A stretch of DNA of 64,000 bases from Pseudomonadota bacterium (GTDB taxonomy: Bacteria; Pseudomonadota; Alphaproteobacteria; Rhizobiales; Xanthobacteraceae): NCBI GenBank assembly GCA_023387735.1, contig JAEWHP010000036.1, positions 62,001 to 126,000 of the forward strand. Reading direction: 5' to 3'. The notes beneath the pieces were generated by a model. The model made no database searches. It was not told where the DNA came from and saw nothing but the letters and a program-made list of their open reading frames with translations. Every line of letters starts with the position of its first letter. Position 1 is the first letter of the stretch. Position numbers and translations under genes: made by a program. Positions 1 through 7,713 of this stretch are shown in pieces.

Positions 1-251
1 AGCGGATCGGTGGCCGGCACGAAGCGCTCGTCACCGATGAACCAGTGCACGCGCGGCCAGGGGATTCTTGCCCGGTATTCTTCGCTGGCAAACAATCGAT
101 AAAGCTGCTTCGGGCTCGATCCGCCGGTCAGGCAGATCGCTACCCGTCCGCTGTTATCAGCGATTCTTGCGAGCACGCGCCCGGCGGCGACCGTGGCCAT
201 CGCCGACGGATCGGCAACGGCAATCACGCGGCGGCTGTCGTTAGTCGCCAT
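1..251 (-). CDS. pgl: 6-phosphogluconolactonase, N-terminal part
   Basis: Hydrolyses 6-phosphoglucono-delta-lactone to 6-phosphogluconate, the cytosolic step between Zwf and the pentose phosphate or Entner-Doudoroff branches. Only about 83 residues are visible; the gene runs off the left edge. The start ATG is at 251. The substrate-loop motif LTGGSSPKQLY lies at about residues 41-51 and WFIGDERFVP at 70-79, both typical of the family. It starts 3 bp after the zwf stop on the same strand, so it is translated from the same message as tal-pgi, gnd and zwf. Confidence 0.9.
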   Translation of the reverse strand, partial: MATNDSRRVIAVADPSAMATVAAGRVLARIADNSGRVAICLTGGSSPKQLYRLFASEEYRARIPWPRVHWFIGDERFVPATDP

Positions 252-254
252 GGC

Positions 255-1766
255 TTACCCGAGTTTGCGCCAGCTTCGGCCGTCGCGCGTCAAAAGCTCG
301 TTGGCCTCTTCCGGCCCTTCGCTGCCGGCCTTGTAGGTCTTCAGCCCTTCGGCGCCCGCCTTCTGCCAGGCATCGATGAACGGCTGCACGGCTTTCCAGC
401 CGGCCTCGACGCTGTCGGCGCGCTGGAACAGGATATTGTCGCCGATCATGCAGTCATAGATCAGCGTCTCGTATCCGGTCGACGGCTCGGCCTTGAAATA
501 ATCCTTGTAGCGGAACTTCATCTCGACGCCGTCGATCTGGATCGTGGGGCCGGGCACCTTGGTGTTGAACTGCAGCGCGATGCCTTCGTTCGGCGCGACG
601 CCGATCACGAGAAAATTCTGCGCCAGCTCTTCCACCGGCGTGCAGTTGAACATCGCGAACGGCGCCTGCTTGAACTTGATCGCCACTTCGGTGCGCTTGA
701 CGCCGAGCGCCTTGCCGGTGCGCAGGTAGAAGGGAACGCCGGCCCAGCGCCAATTGTCGATGATCAGCTTCAGCGCGACATAGGTCTCGGTGGTGCTGTC
801 GGGTGCGACATCCTCGATTTTTCGGTAGTCCGCGATATCCTTGTCGCCGATTTTGCCGCCGAGATATTGCCCACGCACGGAATTGCGCAGCGCCTCGATC
901 TCGCTCTGCGGCTGGATCGCGGCGAGCACATCGGCCTTCTCCGCCCGCACCGAATGCGCATCGAACCGGATCGGCGGCTCCATCGCGACCAGCGACAGCA
1001 GCTGAAACAGGTGGTTCGGCACCATGTCGCGCAACGCGCCGGTCTGGTCGTAGAAGCTGCCGCGATGGCCGACGCCGAGCTGTTCGTCGACCGTGATCTG
1101 CACGTGATCGATGTGGTTGCGATTCCAGATCGGCTCGAACATGCCGTTGGCGAAGCGCAGCACCAAAATGTTCTGCACCGTCTCCTTGCCGAGATAATGG
1201 TCGATCCGGTAGATCTCGTGCTCGTCGACGAGCTTGAGCAACTCGCTGTTCAGCGCCCTGGCCGATGCCAGGTCGGTGCCGAACGGCTTTTCGACCACCA
1301 GCCGCCGCCACGCGCCGTTCTCGGCAAGCATGCCGGCGCGCCCGAGTTGGCGGCTGATCGGCAGGAATGCGTTCGGCGGCGTGGCGAGGTAGAACAGGCG
1401 ATTGCCGCCGGTTCCTCGCGCGGATTCCAGCTGTGCAAGCTGTTTGCTCATGGCATCGAACGAGGCCGGTCCTTTCGGGTCGGCTTCGATGCAAGTGACG
1501 CATGACAGCAAGCGCTGCGCGATCGCGTCGTCCACCGGCCGGGTCGCAAACTCGCGCAAGCCCTTCATCAGGCTGTCGCGCAACGCGTCGCTGGTGAGGC
1601 CCTTGCGGGCAACACCGACCAGGCAGAACTTGTCCGGCAGGAGATCGGTTGCAGCCAGGTTATAGAGCGCAGGGACGACCAGGCGATGCGCGAGATCGCC
1701 GGTCACGCCGAAAATGACGAAGGAGCAGGGATCGGGCTTTTTCCGTGCTGCCTGACCGACCGCCAT
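255..1766 (-). CDS. zwf: Glucose-6-phosphate 1-dehydrogenase
   Basis: Oxidises glucose 6-phosphate to 6-phosphogluconolactone with NAD(P)+, the entry to the oxidative pentose phosphate and Entner-Doudoroff routes. The protein has 503 residues, normal for the family. The nucleotide-binding fingerprint GVTGDLAHR is at residues 20-28, EKPFG at 159-163 and the substrate-binding signature RIDHYLGKE at 187-195. It lies third in a minus-strand operon: 6 bp after gnd and 3 bp before pgl. The tight spacing fits co-translation of the whole oxidative branch. Confidence 0.97.
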   Translation of the reverse strand: MAVGQAARKKPDPCSFVIFGVTGDLAHRLVVPALYNLAATDLLPDKFCLVGVARKGLTSDALRDSLMKGLREFATRPVDDAIAQRLLSCVTCIEADPKGPASFDAMSKQLAQLESARGTGGNRLFYLATPPNAFLPISRQLGRAGMLAENGAWRRLVVEKPFGTDLASARALNSELLKLVDEHEIYRIDHYLGKETVQNILVLRFANGMFEPIWNRNHIDHVQITVDEQLGVGHRGSFYDQTGALRDMVPNHLFQLLSLVAMEPPIRFDAHSVRAEKADVLAAIQPQSEIEALRNSVRGQYLGGKIGDKDIADYRKIEDVAPDSTTETYVALKLIIDNWRWAGVPFYLRTGKALGVKRTEVAIKFKQAPFAMFNCTPVEELAQNFLVIGVAPNEGIALQFNTKVPGPTIQIDGVEMKFRYKDYFKAEPSTGYETLIYDCMIGDNILFQRADSVEAGWKAVQPFIDAWQKAGAEGLKTYKAGSEGPEEANELLTRDGRSWRKLG

Positions 1767-1772
1767 GAGTCT

Positions 1773-2768
1773 TCAAGCCTTCGAACCGGGTTGCTTCGGC
1801 GGCTCCTTGTGGCCGCCGAAACCGGCCCGCATCGCGGACAGGATTTTTTCCGCAAAGGTGTGGTCCTTGCGCGAACGGAAGCGGGCATAGAGCGCGGCCG
1901 TCAGCACTTCCGCCGGCACTGCCTCGTCGATCGCGGCGTTCACGGTCCAGCGGCCTTCGCCGGAATCCTCGACAAAGCCCGAGTAATTATCCAGCGTGTG
2001 GTTTTCCGCGAGTGCGGATGCCGTGAGATCGAGCAACCAGGACGGGATCACGCTGCCGCGCCGCCACACCTCGGCGATGTCGGCGATGTTCATGTCGAAG
2101 CGATGCTCCGGTGGCAGCGCATCGATATTGGCGTTCCTGAGAATATCGAACCCTTCGGCATAGGCTTGCATCAGGCCGTATTCGATGCCGTTGTGAATCA
2201 TCTTGACGAAATGTCCGGCGCCGGATGGGCCGGCGTGGATGTAGCCTTGCTCGATGCGCGGGTCGCGACCGTCGCGTCCCGGTGTGCGCGGAATGTCGCC
2301 GATTCCAGGCGCCAGCGTCTTGAAGATCGGGTCGAGCCGGTCGACCACGGCCTTGTCGCCGCCGATCATCATGCAGTAGCCGCGTTCGATGCCCCAGACG
2401 CCGCCGCTGGTGCCGACGTCGAGATAATGCAGGCCTTGCGCTTTCAGCGCGGCGCCGCGGCGAACGTCGTCCTGCCAGAACGTGTTGCCGCCGTCGATGA
2501 TGACGTCGCCGGGCTGCATCAGCCTTGCCAGCGCTTCGATGGTCGCTTCGGTGATCTTGCCGGCTGGCAGCATCACCCAGGCGGTGCGCGGCTTTTCGAG
2601 CTTGGCCACGAAATCCTCGAGCGTATCCGCGCCGGTCGCACCTTCCGCGGCGAGCGCCGAGACCGCCTTCGCATCCTTGTCGTAGACCACGGCGGTATGG
2701 CCGTTCTTCATCAGCCGGCGAACGATGTTGCCGCCCATCCGGCCGAGGCCGATCATGCCGAGTTGCAT
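1773..2768 (-). CDS. gnd: 6-phosphogluconate dehydrogenase, decarboxylating, short type
   Basis: Converts 6-phosphogluconate to ribulose 5-phosphate with release of CO2. At 331 residues it belongs to the short 6PGDH class rather than the roughly 470-residue E. coli type; short members are often NAD-preferring, but the cofactor cannot be read safely here. An N-terminal Rossmann motif GLGRMGG is at residues 7-13, a GTSGGVWG substrate loop lies in the middle, and the catalytic segment GHFVKMIHNGIEYG follows. It starts 12 bp after the tal-pgi stop and ends 6 bp before zwf. Confidence 0.95.
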   Translation of the reverse strand: MQLGMIGLGRMGGNIVRRLMKNGHTAVVYDKDAKAVSALAAEGATGADTLEDFVAKLEKPRTAWVMLPAGKITEATIEALARLMQPGDVIIDGGNTFWQDDVRRGAALKAQGLHYLDVGTSGGVWGIERGYCMMIGGDKAVVDRLDPIFKTLAPGIGDIPRTPGRDGRDPRIEQGYIHAGPSGAGHFVKMIHNGIEYGLMQAYAEGFDILRNANIDALPPEHRFDMNIADIAEVWRRGSVIPSWLLDLTASALAENHTLDNYSGFVEDSGEGRWTVNAAIDEAVPAEVLTAALYARFRSRKDHTFAEKILSAMRAGFGGHKEPPKQPGSKA

Positions 2769-2780
2769 TGCCTGACTTTC

Positions 2781-5627
2781 CTAAGCGAGAGCTTCCGCGA
2801 TCGCGGCATCGAGCGCGGACAATCCGGACCCAAGACCGCCTTTGAGGTGGACACGCAGCGCGCGCCGGCCGCGTTCGGTGAGCACGTCGAAATCGCCGCG
2901 CGCCTGCGCCGCCAGGATGATGCCAAAGCTCGCTTTCTGGCCGGGAACCTTCAGATCCTTGGCGGCGTCGCTCGTGATCTGCAGGAACACGCCGCTATCC
3001 GGCCCGCCCTTGTAGGCCTGTCCGGTGGAGTGCAGGAAGCGCGGGCCGAATTCGGCGCAGGTCGCGACGTGCCTGACGTCGCGTACCGCCAGCCGCATCT
3101 TCTGCAACGAGCCGATCGTGCCAGGATCGCGTGCGATATAGGCGAGCAGGGCGACATAGTCGCCGCCGTTCGAGCGCGAAAGATGCGCCTTGATCCACGA
3201 GCCGAGCGTGCCGTCGGCGCCGGCCTTGCGCAACTCGGAGGCGTTGTGCTCGTCGGTATAGAGATCGGCCTCGTCGGTCGACATGACCGGCTTCTCGGTC
3301 GGCAGCGAACCGGTCTTCTCGAACGCGCCGGTCAACTCGCGGGTCTTGATCTTGGCAGCTTCCACGTCCGGCTGGTTGAACGGGTTGATGCCGAGCACCG
3401 CGCCGGCCACTGCGGTGGCCATCTCGAAGCGGAAGAATTCCTGGCCGATGTGATCGATCGACTTCATGACGATGCGCACGACCGGATGTCCGGCCGCCTC
3501 CAGCGCCTTGAGCCGATCGTCATGCGAAGCGTCATCCTCGCCTTCGGTGCGGATGTCGATGAAGAAGCGGTCGTTGCCGTAAACGGAAGGATCGGCCAAA
3601 GGTTCGCCATCGATCGGGATCAGGCCCTTGCCGTCCTTGCCGGTGGATTCGGCGATCAGCTGTTCGGCCCAGGCGCCGAAATCGGCGACCTTCGGCGACG
3701 ATGATATCGTCACCTTGTCGCGGCCTTCGAGGCCGGCGAGACCCATCGCGAGCCCGAGCTGCACGCCCGGGTTCTCGTGCGGCGGCACATCGGCGCCGCA
3801 GGAGCGCACCATTGCAAGCGCATGCGTGATCAGGCTGCGAACGTCGATACCCGCCGCAGCCGCCGGCACCAGGCCGAACGGCGACAGCACGGAGTAGCGG
3901 CCGCCGATCGTCGGATCGCCGTAGAAGATGCGCGCGAAGCCCTGTTTGGCGGCGACCTTCTGCAGCGACGAGCCGGGGTCGGTGACGGCGATGAATCGGT
4001 GCCCGGCCTTGTCCTTGCCGATAGTCTTGGCAACGCGATCGAAGAAGTAATCCTTCATCACGTTCGGCTCGGTCGTGCCGCCGGACTTGCTGGAAACGAT
4101 GAAGAGCGTGTGCGCGAGATCGACCGTTTCTTCCATCGCGCGCACCTGCGCGGGATCGGTGGAATCGAGCACGTGCAGTTTCGGAAAGCCGGACTTCTTC
4201 GGGAATGTCTCCGCCAGCACCTCCGGTCCGAGGCTCGATCCGCCCATGCCGAGCACGACCGCATCGCTGAAATTCTGCCCCTTCACGCGCCGGGCAAAAT
4301 CCTCGTAATCGGCGACGTCAGCGGCGGCGGGGCTGTTCAGCCAGCCCAGCCACTTGTTCTCGTCGTCATCGGTCCAGACCGATTTGTCCTTCTGCCACAG
4401 CCGGCGAATGGTCGCGGCAGCGCGCCACTCCTCGGTGCTCTTCTCGATGGCCTTCTTGATGCCGTCGCCGAGCGCGAACTGCTGGTGGTCGATGCCGCCG
4501 CCAAGCGATGTTGCGCGCTTCTGCGCCACCGCGCCGTAGAGTTTGTCAGCGGCGTCGGCAAACAGCTTGACGCCGTCCACCACCAGTTCGTCCGTGATGG
4601 CGTCGAGCGAGATGCCGGATTTTTCCAGCTCTTCCAGCACGCGGCGAGCATCGTCGATATTCTCCTCGAGGCTGTCGCGCGGCTTGCCATGGTCGCGGAA
4701 CGCATCCAGCGTCGCCGGCGGCACGGTGTTGACGGTGTCGGGGCCGATCAACTCCTCGACATAGAGTACGTCGCTGTAGTCCTTGTTCTTGGTGCCGGTG
4801 GAAGCCCACAGCAGCCGCTGCGGCTTCGCGCCTTTGGCCGCGAGCTTCTCCCAGCGCGCGCCGGAGAACAGGTGCTTGTAGTCCTGGTAGGCAAGCTTGG
4901 CGTTGGCGATGGCAACCTTGCCCTTCAGCGCGCTCAGCCGTTCCTTTTCCGCGGGATCGTTGGCTCGCGCGATCTTCTCGTCGAGCTGCTTGTCGACGGC
5001 GGTATCGATGCGGCTGACGAAGAACGAGGCGACGCTGGCCACGTGCGAGGGATCGCCGCCCTTGCCGACGTATTTTTCCAGCCCGGCGATGTAGGCCTCC
5101 GCGACCTCGCGATAGACCTGCTGCGAGAACAACAGCGTGATGTTGATGCTGATGCCTTCACCGATCAGTTGTTCGATCGCGGGCAGTCCCTCCGGCGTCG
5201 CCGGCACCTTGACCATCAAGTTCCTGCGCTTGACGTCCTTCCAGAGCCGTTCGGCCTCGGCGATCGTGGCCTTGGTGTCGTTCGCCAGATAGGGCGAGAC
5301 CTCAAGGCTGACGAAGCCATCGCCGCCGTTCGAGGCGTCATAAACCGGACGCAGCACGTCGGCGGCATTCTGGATGTCCTCGATCGCGACTGCCTCGAAA
5401 AGGTCGGCCACCGGCCGGTCGCCGTTTTTCAGCGCCTGGCCGATCGCGCCATCGTATTCGTCCGAACTGCCGATCGCCTTCTCGAAAATCGAGGGGTTCG
5501 AGGTCACTCCCTTGACGCCGTCGGTATCGATCAGCGCCTGGAGGTCGCCCTTGGCGACGAAACCGCGGGCGAGGAAGTCCAGCCAGATCGCCTGGCCATG
5601 ATTTTCGAGTGCTTTGACGGGATTCAT
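2781..5627 (-). CDS. Bifunctional transaldolase / glucose-6-phosphate isomerase
   Basis: A single 948-residue chain joins two cytosolic sugar-phosphate enzymes. Residues 1 to about 365 are transaldolase: VTSNPSIF at 41-48 and the Schiff-base lysine K140 in NLMVKVP. Residues about 380-948 are phosphoglucose isomerase: GMGGSSLG at 460-467 and the sugar-phosphate loop SSKSGGTTE at 512-520. There is no stop or frameshift between the halves, so it is a true fusion; such Tal-Pgi fusions are known in bradyrhizobia and a few other groups. It is the first gene of the tal-pgi, gnd, zwf, pgl operon, linking the non-oxidative and oxidative branches. Confidence 0.95.
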   Translation of the reverse strand: MNPVKALENHGQAIWLDFLARGFVAKGDLQALIDTDGVKGVTSNPSIFEKAIGSSDEYDGAIGQALKNGDRPVADLFEAVAIEDIQNAADVLRPVYDASNGGDGFVSLEVSPYLANDTKATIAEAERLWKDVKRRNLMVKVPATPEGLPAIEQLIGEGISINITLLFSQQVYREVAEAYIAGLEKYVGKGGDPSHVASVASFFVSRIDTAVDKQLDEKIARANDPAEKERLSALKGKVAIANAKLAYQDYKHLFSGARWEKLAAKGAKPQRLLWASTGTKNKDYSDVLYVEELIGPDTVNTVPPATLDAFRDHGKPRDSLEENIDDARRVLEELEKSGISLDAITDELVVDGVKLFADAADKLYGAVAQKRATSLGGGIDHQQFALGDGIKKAIEKSTEEWRAAATIRRLWQKDKSVWTDDDENKWLGWLNSPAAADVADYEDFARRVKGQNFSDAVVLGMGGSSLGPEVLAETFPKKSGFPKLHVLDSTDPAQVRAMEETVDLAHTLFIVSSKSGGTTEPNVMKDYFFDRVAKTIGKDKAGHRFIAVTDPGSSLQKVAAKQGFARIFYGDPTIGGRYSVLSPFGLVPAAAAGIDVRSLITHALAMVRSCGADVPPHENPGVQLGLAMGLAGLEGRDKVTISSSPKVADFGAWAEQLIAESTGKDGKGLIPIDGEPLADPSVYGNDRFFIDIRTEGEDDASHDDRLKALEAAGHPVVRIVMKSIDHIGQEFFRFEMATAVAGAVLGINPFNQPDVEAAKIKTRELTGAFEKTGSLPTEKPVMSTDEADLYTDEHNASELRKAGADGTLGSWIKAHLSRSNGGDYVALLAYIARDPGTIGSLQKMRLAVRDVRHVATCAEFGPRFLHSTGQAYKGGPDSGVFLQITSDAAKDLKVPGQKASFGIILAAQARGDFDVLTERGRRALRVHLKGGLGSGLSALDAAIAEALA

Positions 5628-5862
5628 GGTGCCTGTTCTGTTCGGTCGGTCGTTTTTGGGTCTCCGGCAGATTTCGGGGGCGCGCCTCGAAAGTCAACAT
5701 CTGGTTGGGCATGTGCGGGCGGGTGAAGGGAGATAACGCCGTTACCGCCGGTTCGATCCCGACGGCTCTTTCCGCCGGACCTGATCTTTGCGGCTCGGTC
5801 GAACCGGCCCTTGCTGCGGCGACACCAACGGGCAAGTGCACGAAACCGTGAAGGAAGCCGCC
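5628..5862. other. Upstream region of the sugar phosphate operon
   Basis: This 235-bp stretch lies upstream of the tal-pgi start and must hold the operon promoter on the minus strand. I see no clear -35/-10 pair, operator palindrome or terminator. The next candidate gene is a short, weakly supported frame on the plus strand starting at 5863; the region from 6031 to 6153 holds nothing recognisable. Confidence 0.4.
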
Positions 5863-6030
5863 ATGCCCCGTTCCTTGCGCCTCCCAGGCGCGCTGTTGCT
5901 CGGGCTGATCGTCCTCGGCGGGACGGCGAACGCGGCAGGAATCGGCTTGAATGTGTCGGGGATATGCGCGCAACATTCCGCGAGCGGTTGCAGGCGCACA
6001 CAGTCCGCGCGTCGGCGTGCAAGCGGATGA
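5863..6030 (+). CDS. Possible small exported protein
   Basis: A 55-residue frame opens with a convincing signal peptide: MPRSLRLP, a hydrophobic stretch ALLLGLIVLGG and a likely cleavage after TANA. The mature part is short, Arg/Ser-rich and has two cysteines. A purine-rich AAGGAAG sits about 6 bases before the ATG. I recognise no family. It is flanked by genes on the opposite strand. It could be an artefact of GC-rich sequence; the signal peptide is the only positive evidence. Confidence 0.3.
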   Translation: MPRSLRLPGALLLGLIVLGGTANAAGIGLNVSGICAQHSASGCRRTQSARRRASG

Positions 6031-6153
6031 GCGATTGCGATTGCGTCTGCATCCAGGCACGCGCCGTATCGGGACGGATACAGCGGGCGAAAGTACGGCG
6101 ACGCGATCGCGGAAATGTGCGGTCGCGACGGATTGTCGGCGTCGCTCGGCCGC

Positions 6154-6606
6154 TCAGGGTCTCAGATAGAGATAGCCCTGCGATTGCAGTTCAGCGATCC
6201 GCACCACGCCGCCGCGATCTGCGGCGATGAAACCCGGCAGCAGGTCGGCCAGCCCGACGTTCTGCGATTTCATCGTATTGCCGCAGGCGGCGAGTTCGAT
6301 GCCAGACTTGGAGAATTGACCGACGCGGCGGGAAAGATCGGGATTCGCCGAAGAGGTATGAAACGCGCGCAAAGCCTGGCCGTGAATCACCAGCGCGATC
6401 GTGACATGGTCGGGACCGCCGACACCGTCGAGATGGTTCTGGATGTTGCCGACCACGAAGCTGACCTTGTCGAGATCGTTGAGGTGATAGACCACCACCT
6501 TGAGTCTGGTCGCGGGAGGCGTCTCGGTGGCGGCATTCGCGCGACCGGCGGCAAACACTGCGCCCAAGGCCGAAAGCGCGCCCCACAGCATATTGCGTCG
6601 ATGCAT
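6154..6606 (-). CDS. Exported DsrE/F-like protein
   Basis: A 150-residue protein with an N-terminal signal of the form MHRRNMLWGALSALG ending near ANA; the paired arginines resemble a Tat signal. The rest matches the DsrE/DsrF-like fold in layout: KVVVYHLNDLDKV opening strand, an ALVIHGQALRAF segment and the single cysteine region ELAACGNTMKS, the usual place of the sulfur-relay cysteine. Periplasmic members of this family are of unknown function. The start is chosen at 6606 because GGAGAA precedes it at proper spacing; the frame stays open further upstream but without family similarity. It lies 33 bp downstream of the next minus-strand gene. Confidence 0.7.
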   Translation of the reverse strand: MHRRNMLWGALSALGAVFAAGRANAATETPPATRLKVVVYHLNDLDKVSFVVGNIQNHLDGVGGPDHVTIALVIHGQALRAFHTSSANPDLSRRVGQFSKSGIELAACGNTMKSQNVGLADLLPGFIAADRGGVVRIAELQSQGYLYLRP

Positions 6607-6638
6607 GACGTTCTCCGGTTTTGATGGTATCATTGGCG

Positions 6639-7244
6639 CTACTTGCGCCTGAGTGCAGCGAGTTCCTTGCGATCGGTGACGAGCTCGGCGCACTCGCGCA
6701 GTTCGGCGCGGTCGACGCGGAAGATCTTGTCGTCGGCGCCGGCAACCAGATCGTTGCTGGCGTCGTCGTCGGGCTTGTTGCGCTCCCAGATCCGGATTCG
6801 CTCCAGCCGGATCAGCGCTGACTTGTCGTCCTTCATCGCCACTTCGATGCCGCCGCCCTCGCAATCGACGCCGCAGCCGAACCGGATTTCCTTGCCGGAT
6901 TTTTCGGCAACGATGTGACTGCAAAAACCGCTGGAGTCGAAATTGCCCGGCCGGTGGCGATATTTGAATCCGAGACGGAAGGAATAGTTGACGGTCTTGT
7001 CTTCCGGCGCATCCTCCGCCGTCACCAGCAGCTTCATCGCGCTGACCTTCTGCTTCGGATGCTGCGCCAGATGGGTGGCGTCATAGCGACGCACGAAGCA
7101 GGCGTAGGTCTTCTGTCCAAGCGGACCGGCAAACATCCTGGTGTCGAACGCGGCGGCCTTGGTCTTGTCGACGGCTTCCTGGGCGTGAGCGGCATTGGCG
7201 CCGGCGATGCAGGCGACGGCGGCGACGAAGCAGAGGATTTTCAT
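6639..7244 (-). CDS. Exported protein of unknown function
   Basis: A 201-residue protein with a clear Sec signal peptide (MKILCFVAAVACIAGANAAHAQ, cleavage after HAQ). I do not recognise the family. The mature part holds four cysteines that could form disulfides (in YACFVRR, GFCSHI, FGCGVDCEGG) plus one in LRECAEL, suggesting a folded periplasmic domain. The start at 7244 is chosen because the signal peptide begins there; ten more residues in frame upstream are charged and unlikely. It is likely co-transcribed with the DsrE-like gene 33 bp downstream. Confidence 0.65.
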   Translation of the reverse strand: MKILCFVAAVACIAGANAAHAQEAVDKTKAAAFDTRMFAGPLGQKTYACFVRRYDATHLAQHPKQKVSAMKLLVTAEDAPEDKTVNYSFRLGFKYRHRPGNFDSSGFCSHIVAEKSGKEIRFGCGVDCEGGGIEVAMKDDKSALIRLERIRIWERNKPDDDASNDLVAGADDKIFRVDRAELRECAELVTDRKELAALRRK

Positions 7245-7713
7245 GGCAGACTCGGGTAAAACGCGCGGCATCATACATTAGTTGCAGGAGACGCCGGGTG
7301 CGTTCAACGAACGCGCGGCAACCCGTTTGCGATATGCCCTGCGAAAGCCCGGTACCGTGCGCTTGTCGCCGTCCAAAGGTCGGGATTCCACGCCTTTTTG
7401 CCGCGAATTTCCAGACAACACGGCCTCACGCGGCGCACGCGTTCATAATCATTAAAAAAGTATGAACATGTGGGCCGGCGGTAATCGCCACGGAAATGTT
7501 GCAACACAGCTACATCATTCCCGGAATCATACCGTATCATTACGAGGATGGCACGCCTAGCACGACTATTGCATTGCGTTGGGGAGTTGGTCGCGTGTCC
7601 AATCAGCATATGTGTTGATTGTGATTCGCGAACGGAAGCTGCGGCGCTCCGGGGCGGTTTAGGAACCTGAGCGGAGTGTCCAGCATTTACATCTGAATAT
7701 GGAGAGACGGATC
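7245..7713. other. Long 5' region before prkA, no gene
   Basis: About 470 bp between the divergent exported-protein gene and prkA. Short open frames on the minus strand here lack a ribosome site and any family resemblance. Local AT content rises near 7440-7470 (CATTAAAAAAGTATGAACATG). The stretch probably carries the promoters of both flanking transcripts. An EcfG-like candidate promoter near 7662 is listed separately. Confidence 0.5.
7662..7687 (+). promoter_or_regulatory. Possible EcfG-type stress promoter before prkA
   Basis: GGAAC at 7662-7666 is followed after 17 bases by CATT at 7684-7687. The general stress sigma factor EcfG of Alphaproteobacteria recognises GGAAC, 16-17 bases, CGTT, so there is one mismatch in the -10 part. 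The -10 would lie 27 bp before the prkA ATG, leaving a short leader. A stress-type promoter would fit this stress-associated operon, but the match is weak. Confidence 0.3.

Noticed and set aside
45..1505. 486-codon open frame on the plus strand opposite zwf
   Set aside because: Antisense frame typical of high-GC DNA; the minus-strand zwf has all family motifs and the plus frame has none.
7548..7570. Sigma-54-like TGGCACG before prkA
   Set aside because: The -12 element does not fit: 12 bases after GG the bases are AC instead of GC and no TTGC follows.
7304..7609. 101-codon minus-strand frame upstream of prkA
   Set aside because: No ribosome site, no family similarity, and it lies in the expected control region.
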